NCBI RefSeq assembly: GCF_900188205.1
Contig: NZ_FZOH01000005.1
Location: forward strand, 276,456 to 340,455
DNA length: 64,000 nucleotides
Direction of reading: 5' to 3'
From: Geodermatophilus saharensis
GTDB taxonomy: Bacteria; Actinomycetota; Actinomycetes; Mycobacteriales; Geodermatophilaceae
A program made the translations under genes and the position numbers. Under the pieces are notes generated by a model that worked only from the letters and a program-made list of their open reading frames with translations, had not been told where the DNA came from and did not search any database. Below, in pieces: positions 58,105-64,000 of the stretch. The stretch's first letter is position 1. The number at the start of each line of letters is the position of its first letter.

Positions 58105-59634
58105 TCAGTGGCCGTGGGGGCCGTGGCCGTGGGCGCCGTGGCCGTGGGCGCCGTGGCCGTGGGCGCCCGCTCCGGCTCCCGGCCGGCCGGCGGGCACGGC
58201 GAGCAGGGTGAGCAGGAACAGGCCGGCGAGGACGACGGCGGTGGCGACGAAGGCGCGGCCGTAGCCGTCGACGAGCCCGGCGCGGGTGGCGAGGTCGCCG
58301 GCGATCGCGGTGAGCCCGGCGACGCCGAGCGCGGCGCCGATCTCGTGGCCGGTCATCATCAGCCCGGACGCCAGCCCGGACCGGTCGGCGGGGACGTCGC
58401 TCATCGCGGCGACGGCGATGGCCACGAACATCGGGCCCACGCCGGCGCCGACGAGCAGGAAGCCGGGCAGGACGTCGGCGGCGTAGGAGGTGCCTCCGGC
58501 GCTCGTGGCCAGCAGCAGCACGCCGGCGGCCATGACGACCAGACCCCCGAGGATCAGCGTGCGGGCCCCGAGGTGGCCGATGGCCTTCGACGCCGCGGCG
58601 GCGGCCAGGGTGATCGCGCCGGCCAGCGGCAGGAACTGCAGCCCGGCGACGACCGGCGAGGACCCCACGACGGCCTGCAGGTACAGCGAGCTGAGGAAGA
58701 TCGCGCCGACCACGGCACCGGTCACGCCGGCCATCACCGCCGAGGCGGAGACCAGCGACCGGATCCGCCAGGTGGCCGGTGGCACGAGCGGGTCGGCGGC
58801 GCGCCGCTCGAGCCGGGCGAACGTCGTCAGCAGGACCGCGGCAGCGGCCAGGGCGATCCACGTCCGGGCCGAGGTCCAGCCGGCCGATCGGGTGGCCTCG
58901 ATGCCGAAGACGAGGGCCAGCAGGCCGGTCACCAGGGTCAGTGCGCCGGGTGCGTCCAGCCGTCGCAGGGCGGCCGGCCGCCTCTCGCCACGGGCGACGG
59001 CGCGCAGGGTGCCGAGGACCACGACCACGCCGATCGGCACGTTGATGAAGAACACGGCCCGCCAGCCCAGGGCGCTGGTCAGCGCGCCGCCGAAGAGCAC
59101 ACCGGCGGCGATGCCCAGGCTGCCGACGGTGCCCCAGACGGCGAGCGCGGTCTGCCGCTGCCGGCCGGCGTAGGCGGTCATGACGATCGACAGCGCGGCC
59201 GGGGTCAGGAGCGCGGCGCCGGCGCCCTGCGCCGCCCGGGCCAGGACCAGCGTGAGCGGGGTCTGGGCCAGGCCGCTGACCAGCGAGGCGGCGGTGAACA
59301 GGCCGACGCCGGCCAGGAACGCGCGGCGCCGGTCGAGCAGGTCGGCGATCCGCCCGCCGAGGAGCAGCAGCCCCCCGGACAGCAGCACGTAGGCGCTGAT
59401 CGCCCACTGGTAGTCCGCAGCGGACAGCCGCAGGTCCTCGCTGATCGAGGGCAGCGCGACGTTCACCACGGAGACGTCGAGGATGACCATGAACTGTGCG
59501 GCGATCATCAGGCCGAAGACGGTCCACGGCCGCCGCGGCTCGTCGACGGCGGGCGGGGTCGGGTGGGGGGAGGGGTGCGCGTGGGCGTGCCCGTGGGCGT
59601 GCGCTGCCGGTTCGGCGGCGGAGTGGATCGACAC
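58105..59634 (-). CDS. MFS transporter, DHA2 (EmrB/QacA) family, His-rich tails
   Basis: A 509-aa drug-type antiporter with 14 likely helices. Motif A is GGRIADLLDRRRAFLAGVGL, motif C-like VLFGGALTSALGWRAVFFIN, and the D1 motif LDVSVVNVALPSISEDLRLS is clear. The N-terminus has HAHGHAHAHPSPH and the C-terminus HGHGAHGHGAHGHGPHGH, built from a 15-bp repeat. Such tails suggest metal binding. GTG 59634 with GAGGAG. It is divergent from the LuxR/ATPase gene and shares a palindromic operator with it. Confidence 0.92.
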   Translation of the reverse strand: MSIHSAAEPAAHAHGHAHAHPSPHPTPPAVDEPRRPWTVFGLMIAAQFMVILDVSVVNVALPSISEDLRLSAADYQWAISAYVLLSGGLLLLGGRIADLLDRRRAFLAGVGLFTAASLVSGLAQTPLTLVLARAAQGAGAALLTPAALSIVMTAYAGRQRQTALAVWGTVGSLGIAAGVLFGGALTSALGWRAVFFINVPIGVVVVLGTLRAVARGERRPAALRRLDAPGALTLVTGLLALVFGIEATRSAGWTSARTWIALAAAAVLLTTFARLERRAADPLVPPATWRIRSLVSASAVMAGVTGAVVGAIFLSSLYLQAVVGSSPVVAGLQFLPLAGAITLAAAAASKAIGHLGARTLILGGLVVMAAGVLLLATSAGGTSYAADVLPGFLLVGAGVGPMFVAIAVAAMSDVPADRSGLASGLMMTGHEIGAALGVAGLTAIAGDLATRAGLVDGYGRAFVATAVVLAGLFLLTLLAVPAGRPGAGAGAHGHGAHGHGAHGHGPHGH

Positions 59635-59698
59635 GGTCGTCTCCTCGGTGGCAGGTCTCGGTGCGCCTGTCACCGTCGCCGTCGGCGGGGCCGGGTCT

Positions 59699-59720
59699 CG
59701 CCGGCGAATTCGCCGGGATG
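59699..59720. promoter_or_regulatory. Regulon motif between MFS and LuxR/ATPase genes, perfect palindrome
   Basis: CCGGCGAATTCGCCGG (59701-59716) is fully self-complementary. Its edges are 67 bp from the MFS start and 66 bp from the LuxR/ATPase start. Confidence 0.8.
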
Positions 59721-59769
59721 GGGAGCCGGTCGTGCGCCGGGAAACGACTCGGTCCCGTCCGGACCGGTC

Positions 59770-59775
59770 TAGGGT
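59770..59775 (+). promoter_or_regulatory. -10 element TAGGGT of the LuxR/ATPase gene
   Basis: TAGGGT ends 6 nt before the GTG at 59782, implying a leaderless transcript. Confidence 0.5.
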
Positions 59776-59781
59776 CTCGCC

Positions 59782-62505
59782 GTGTTGTCCGGCCGGGACC
59801 GCGAGCGCGAGGCCGTCGCGGCGTTGGTGGACGAGGCGTGGGCCGGGCGGGGCGGGGCCCTGGTGGTGCTCGGGCAGCCGGGTGTGGGCAAGTCCGCGCT
59901 GCTGACCGACGCGGTCGCGCGGGCCGACGGCATGACGGTGCTGCGCACCTCGGGTGTGGAGTCGGAGTCCCCGCTGGCGTTCGCCGCGCTGCAGCGGCTG
60001 CTGCGCCCGGTCGTGGACGAGCGCGTGCCGCACCTGCCGCAGCCGCAGGCCCGGGCGCTGCGTGCGGCGTTCGGCGAGGTCGACGACGGCCCCGGCGACC
60101 GCTTCCTCGTCTTCCTGGCGGCGTTGAGCGTGCTCGCCGACGCCGGACAGCACCGCCCGGTGCTCGCCGTCGTCGACGACGCCCACTGGCTCGACGACGC
60201 CTCGGCCGCGGCGCTGCTGTTCGTGGCCCGCCGGCTGCAGGTCGAGCGGGTCGCCCTCGTGTTCGCCGCCCGCGACGCCGACGTGCGCACGTTCGACAGC
60301 GGCGACCTGCCCCGCCTCTGGCTCGGTGGCATCGGCGCCGACGCGGCCGGTGAGCTGCTCGGCACCCGCGCCGGGGTGTCGGTCCCGGCGGACGTGCGCG
60401 ACGCGCTGCTCGCGAGCACCGGGGGCAACCCGCTGGCGCTCGTGGAGCTCGCGGAGGCCCTGACGCCGGAGCAGCTCTCCGGCCGGGCGCGGTTGCCCGC
60501 CCGGCTCCCGGTGACCGAGGGCGTGGAGCGCGCCTTCCTCGACCGCTACCGGCGGCTGCCCGAGCAGGCCCGGACGGTGCTGCTGGTGGCAGCCGCCGAC
60601 GACTCCGGCCGGGCGCGGGTGGTGCAGCGGGCGGCCGCCTCCCTGGGGGCGGGCGAGGACGCGCTGGTCGCCGCCGAGCGCTCCGGCCTCCTCCGCACCG
60701 GCGACGCCGCCGTCGACCTCCGGCACCCGCTGGTGCGCTCGGCCGTCTACGGCGCCGTCACCAGCACCGAGCGCCGCCGGGCCCACCGGGCCCTCGCCGC
60801 CGTCCTGACCGGTCCCGAGGAGGCCGACCGGCGCGCGTGGCACCTCGCGGCCTCCACCGAGGAGCCGGACGAGGCCGTCGTCGCCGAGCTCGACGCGGCC
60901 GCCGAGCGGGCCCGGGCGCGCGGCGGTCTGGAGGCGGCCGCGGCCGCGTGGGAACGCGCCGCCGAGCTCTCCCCGGCGGGGGACGCCCAGGCCGGGCGGC
61001 TCTACGCCGCGGCCCGCTCCGCCTGGCTGGCGGCCCAGCCGGACCGGGCCCGGGCGCTGGTCGACGCCGCCGCGGCCCAGGCCCGGGACCCGCTGCTGCG
61101 CGCCGACGTCCTGCGGCTGCGGGCCCGCATCGAGTGGAACACCGGGTCGCTGCACACCGGGCAGCGGATGGTGCTCGAGGCCGCCGCGGAGGTCGCCCCC
61201 CACGACCACCAGCGGGCGCGGGAGATGGCCATGTTCGCCGTGGCGCTCGCCGCGTTCGGGGCCCGGTCCGGCAGCGCCGTCGACCCGACCGCGCTGGTCC
61301 CCGCGCCGGTACCCGGCGCGCCGCTGCGCGCCCGCTGCTTCTCCGATCTGCTGCACGGCCTCGACGCCGCCGTGCGCGGTGACTGGCGGACGGCGACGGG
61401 TCCGCTCGCCGAGGCGTTCGCCCTCGCCGGGCACCTGGCCGAGGAGGACCAGGACCTGCTGCCCAACCTCGGCATCGCGGCGGTCTACCTGGGCGACGAC
61501 GCGCTGATCCGGCGGTACCACGAGCAGCTGCTGACCCGGGCCCGGAGCACCGGCGCCGTGCTGATGGCCCTCTACTCCCTGGCCCGGCTCGGGTTCGCCG
61601 AGCTGACCAGCGGGCGGTGGACCACCGCCCGCGCCGCGGCCGCCGAGGCGCTGGCGCTGGCCGGGCAGTCCGGGCACCGCGGGCTGGCCGCCCTGCCGAC
61701 GGCCTGGCTGGCGCTGCTGGCCGCGCTGCGCGGCGACGAGACCGTCGACCAGCACCTCGCCGACGCCGAGCAGATCTGCGCCGAGCACCCGCTCGGCATC
61801 CTGGCCGAGGTGGTGCCCGACGTCCTGCGCTGGGCCCGCGGCCTGCGCGACGCCGCCGACCCCGCCGGCGCGCTGCACCAGCTGGAGCAGATCCGCCACC
61901 CGATCACCCGCCGGCTGGCCGCCGGCGACCGCATCGAGGCCGCCGTGCGGGCCGGGCGACCGGAGCTGGCCCGCGCCTGGGTGGCGGAGGTGGCCGCCTT
62001 CGCCGAGGCGACCGACTCGGTCTGGGCGCGGGCCGTGGCCGAGCACGGCCTGGGGCTGCTCGGGGACGGAGCGGAGGCCGAGCGCCACTTCGAGCGGGCC
62101 CTCGCCGCGCACGCCACGACCGAGCGCCCACCCGACCGGGCCCGCACCCAGCTCGCCTACGGCGCCTTCCTGCGCCGCTCCCGGCGCCGGGTCGACGCGC
62201 GTCCCCACCTGCGCGCCGCCCTGGAGACGTTCGAGGACCTCGGTGCCCGGCGGTGGGCCGACCGCGCCCGGCAGGAGCTGCGGGCCTCGGGGGAGACGAC
62301 CCGCCGCCGCGACGTCTCCACCGTGGTGGACCTCACCCCGCAGGAGGTGCAGGTGGCCCGGCTGGTGCGGCAGGGGTTGTCCAACCGGGACGCCGCAGCG
62401 CAGCTGTACGTCAGCCCCCGCACCGTCGACTTCCACCTGCGCAACGTCTTCGCCAAGCTCGGCGTGAGCAGCCGCACCGAGCTGGCCGCCCACCCGCTCG
62501 ACTGA
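59782..62505 (+). CDS. LAL-type regulator (AAA ATPase plus LuxR helix-turn-helix)
   Basis: A 907-aa protein. Walker A is GQPGVGKSAL (31-40), Walker B VLAVVDDAHWLDD (127-139), a long helical TPR-like middle, and a C-terminal LuxR-type helix-turn-helix (DLTPQEVQVARLVRQGLSNR, VSPRTVDFHLRNVFAKLGVS). This is the MalT/LAL layout, an ATP-driven activator. It is divergent from the MFS gene and shares its operator, so it is the likely regulator of the CCGGsGAnnTCGCCGG regulon. GTG start, leaderless. Confidence 0.92.
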   Translation: MLSGRDREREAVAALVDEAWAGRGGALVVLGQPGVGKSALLTDAVARADGMTVLRTSGVESESPLAFAALQRLLRPVVDERVPHLPQPQARALRAAFGEVDDGPGDRFLVFLAALSVLADAGQHRPVLAVVDDAHWLDDASAAALLFVARRLQVERVALVFAARDADVRTFDSGDLPRLWLGGIGADAAGELLGTRAGVSVPADVRDALLASTGGNPLALVELAEALTPEQLSGRARLPARLPVTEGVERAFLDRYRRLPEQARTVLLVAAADDSGRARVVQRAAASLGAGEDALVAAERSGLLRTGDAAVDLRHPLVRSAVYGAVTSTERRRAHRALAAVLTGPEEADRRAWHLAASTEEPDEAVVAELDAAAERARARGGLEAAAAAWERAAELSPAGDAQAGRLYAAARSAWLAAQPDRARALVDAAAAQARDPLLRADVLRLRARIEWNTGSLHTGQRMVLEAAAEVAPHDHQRAREMAMFAVALAAFGARSGSAVDPTALVPAPVPGAPLRARCFSDLLHGLDAAVRGDWRTATGPLAEAFALAGHLAEEDQDLLPNLGIAAVYLGDDALIRRYHEQLLTRARSTGAVLMALYSLARLGFAELTSGRWTTARAAAAEALALAGQSGHRGLAALPTAWLALLAALRGDETVDQHLADAEQICAEHPLGILAEVVPDVLRWARGLRDAADPAGALHQLEQIRHPITRRLAAGDRIEAAVRAGRPELARAWVAEVAAFAEATDSVWARAVAEHGLGLLGDGAEAERHFERALAAHATTERPPDRARTQLAYGAFLRRSRRRVDARPHLRAALETFEDLGARRWADRARQELRASGETTRRRDVSTVVDLTPQEVQVARLVRQGLSNRDAAAQLYVSPRTVDFHLRNVFAKLGVSSRTELAAHPLD

Positions 62506-62525
62506 CTCCCGTGCGACGGGTCCGG

Positions 62526-62544
62526 CCCGGCGATCTCGCCGGTG
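62526..62544 (+). promoter_or_regulatory. Regulon motif copy upstream of the 62577 gene
   Basis: Core CCGGCGATCTCGCCGG (62527-62542), perfect 7-bp arms. It is 22 nt after the LuxR/ATPase stop and 35 bp before the next start. Confidence 0.7.
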
Positions 62545-62576
62545 CGACCGCCGGCGGGGATCCCCAGCATGGGGGA

Positions 62577-62993
62577 GTGCGGAGCAGCTCGTGGACGCCG
62601 GTCGGGCCGGCGGTCACCCCCTCCGCCGTCCTGACGCTGGTCGGGGTGCGGCTGCGGCTGAGGGCCGGTGCGGATGCCGGCCCGGTCGTCTCCTGGGCCG
62701 ACCGCCTCCGTGCGGAGCTCGACCGCACGCCCGACCTGACCGGCTACGCCCTGCGGTTCACCGGCGGCAGCCTGTGGGTGGTGTCGGCCTGGAGCCGTCG
62801 GACGTCCCTCGCCGCCTTCGAGCGCGGCGCGCTGCACACCGCTGCCCAGCGGGAGCTCCGTCCGCTGCTGCGCCCCCCGGTGGTCGTCGTCTGGCGGGCC
62901 GCTCCCGCTGATCCGCCTCCGTCGTGGGAGGAGGTCCGCCGCCGGCTCTGCGCCGCGGGGGAGCGGACCCGCACCCGCCTGGGGAACCGGTGA
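62577..62993 (+). CDS. ABM/DUF3291-like monooxygenase-fold protein
   Basis: A 138-aa protein. LVGVRLRLRAGADAGPVVSW, YALRFTGGSLWVVSAWSRRT and SLAAFERGALHTAAQRELRP follow the antibiotic-biosynthesis-monooxygenase-like dimeric fold. Catalytic residues are not clear, so it may be a small-molecule binding or accessory protein. The GTG at 62577 is the best start seen, with weak translation signals. It sits between two LAL paralogues and has a regulon motif 35 bp upstream. Confidence 0.6.
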   Translation: MRSSSWTPVGPAVTPSAVLTLVGVRLRLRAGADAGPVVSWADRLRAELDRTPDLTGYALRFTGGSLWVVSAWSRRTSLAAFERGALHTAAQRELRPLLRPPVVVVWRAAPADPPPSWEEVRRRLCAAGERTRTRLGNR

Positions 62994-63010
62994 ACGGCCC
63001 GGTCCGCCCG

Positions 63011-63033
63011 CTCGACGGATCGGTACCGTCGAG
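63011..63033 (+). promoter_or_regulatory. Inverted repeat in the promoter of the second LAL gene
   Basis: CTCGACGG-ATCGGTA-CCGTCGAG, 8-bp perfect arms. It overlaps a -10-like TACCGT (63024-63029) and ends 4 nt before the GTG, so it may be an operator of a different specificity from the 16-bp motif. Confidence 0.5.
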
Positions 63034-63037
63034 GCCC

Positions 63038-64000
63038 GTGCTGGCCGGACGGGACCCCGAACGCGCGGCGATCGCCGCCCTGCTCGACGGTGCGCGCACC
63101 GGGACCGGTGGCGCGCTGGTGGTCCGTGGCGTGGCCGGGGCCGGCAAGTCGACGCTGCTGGCCGACGCCGTCGCCTCCGCCTCCGGCATGACGGTGCTGC
63201 GCACCTCGGGCGTGGAGTCGGAGTCCCCGCTGGCCTTCGCCGCGCTCCAGCGGCTGCTGTGGCCGCTGCGCTCCTCCCTCCCCGCGCTGCCCGCGCCCCA
63301 GCGCGCGGCGCTGGGTGCCGCGCTCGGCGAGTCCGCCGGTGAGGGCGACCGGTTCCTCGTGTTCCTGGGCACGCTGAGCCTGCTGGCCGACGCCGCCGAG
63401 GAGGCGCCGGTGCTGGCCGTCGTCGACGACGCGCACTGGCTCGACGACGCCTCGGCCGCGGCCCTGCTGTTCGTCGCGCGCCGGCTGCAGGTGGAGCGGG
63501 TCGCGGTGCTGTTCGCCGCCCGCGACGGCGACACCCGCCGCTTCGACGCGCCCGACCTGCCCACGGTCGTCCTCGGCGGCGTGGCCGGGGCGGACGCCGA
63601 CGCGGTGCTGGCCGCTCGGTCCGGTGCTGCGGTGGACCCGGGCGTGCGCGACCGGCTGGTGACCGCCACCGGGGGGAACCCGCTGGCGCTGGGCGAGCTC
63701 GCCGACGCCCTCACCGCCGACCAGCTGGCCGGGCGGGCGCCGTTGCCCGCGCAGCTGCCGCTGACCGGCGGAGTGGAGCGGGCGTTCCTCGACCGGTTCC
63801 GGCGGCTCGGCGAGCCGGCACAGCGGTTCCTGCTGGTCGCCGCGGCCGACGACACCGGCCGGCCGGCCGTGGTCCGCCACGCCGCGGAGCGTCTCGGTGC
63901 CGGCGACGACGCCCTGGACGAGGCCGAGCGCGCCGGGCTGCTGCGCGTCGAGGAGGGCGTCGTGTCCCTGTACCACCCGCTCGTGCGCTCGGCGGTCTAC
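63038..64000 (+). CDS. Second LAL-type regulator, 3' truncated by window end
   Basis: 321 codons are visible. Walker A is VAGAGKSTLL and Walker B VLAVVDDAHWLDD, with the same MTVLRTSGVESESPLAFAAL and ASAAALLFVARRLQVERVAV blocks as the upstream paralogue, so the pair arose by tandem duplication. The helix-turn-helix part lies outside the window, so DNA-binding class is assumed. GTG 63038, with an inverted repeat just upstream. Confidence 0.88.
   Translation, partial: MLAGRDPERAAIAALLDGARTGTGGALVVRGVAGAGKSTLLADAVASASGMTVLRTSGVESESPLAFAALQRLLWPLRSSLPALPAPQRAALGAALGESAGEGDRFLVFLGTLSLLADAAEEAPVLAVVDDAHWLDDASAAALLFVARRLQVERVAVLFAARDGDTRRFDAPDLPTVVLGGVAGADADAVLAARSGAAVDPGVRDRLVTATGGNPLALGELADALTADQLAGRAPLPAQLPLTGGVERAFLDRFRRLGEPAQRFLLVAAADDTGRPAVVRHAAERLGAGDDALDEAERAGLLRVEEGVVSLYHPLVRSAVY

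Overview
The window is 64 kb of very GC-rich DNA from a free-living actinomycete. The family mix points to the order Geodermatophilales (Blastococcus, Geodermatophilus or Modestobacter-like), which is an inference from gene content and not a database result. Supporting signs are frequent GTG starts, many 4-nt stop/start overlaps, leaderless genes behind a TAGnGT -10 element, an actinobacterial tmRNA, tRNA and tmRNA 3' ends without an encoded CCA, ANTAR regulators, and SCO6745, YcnI, CopC-CopD and DUF5994 families. There are about 62 protein genes, one tRNA, one tmRNA and no CRISPR array, insertion sequence or prophage.

Layout. 1-5.8 kb: end of an MDR oxidoreductase, an amidohydrolase, a decayed VOC gene, a double GNAT, SCO6745 and CMD genes and an SLC13 anion symporter. 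6-7.8 kb: corA, a 67-nt hairpin and ssrA. 7.8-14.5 kb: a NarL-type two-component pair, DUF6326, a MetX-like hydrolase, a secreted M15 peptidase, a small ORF and a TrkA-N potassium channel. 14.5-22.1 kb: a lipid or CoA-thioester module (two acyl-CoA ligases, TetR, paired acyl-CoA dehydrogenases, enoyl-CoA hydratase). 22.1-28.2 kb: VapBC, an FtsX-type ABC transporter and a second two-component system, all on the minus strand. 28.2-38.7 kb: MarR/YceI, bipA, galM, a reductase, a TauE/SafE exporter with a Cys-containing leader peptide, and a PiT/DUF47 phosphate uptake pair. 38.8-44.4 kb: an ECF sigma/anti-sigma pair leading a copper operon (copC-copD, ycnI, sco1, membrane protein). 44.4-48.7 kb: a four-gene overlapping cassette (NTP transferase, CDP-polyol phosphotransferase, HAD phosphatase, polyol dehydrogenase) that looks like polyol-phosphate glycopolymer synthesis. 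49-53 kb: M23 peptidase, tRNA-Ala, two convergent GAF-ANTAR regulators and a VOC protein. 53-64 kb: a second metal locus (a CopA fused to two His-containing extracytoplasmic domains, GNAT, membrane protein, CopZ, a 44-aa protein, a His-rich MFS pump) next to two tandem LuxR/ATPase (LAL) regulators.

Most notable signals. (1) A 16-bp inverted repeat, CCGGsGAnnTCGCCGG, lies 66-69 bp from the start codons of copA, copZ, the 44-aa gene, the MFS gene and the divergent LuxR gene, and once more near the gene after it. This looks like one undescribed regulon, and the LAL protein is the obvious candidate regulator. (2) A 22-bp palindrome family (half-site GTGCACTTCCG) occurs eight times between 16.4 and 26.3 kb, always starting 3-8 nt after a stop codon. 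(3) A second repeat module marks two convergent gene ends at 29.5 and 35.75 kb. (4) A cysteine-type leader peptide precedes the TauE/SafE gene.
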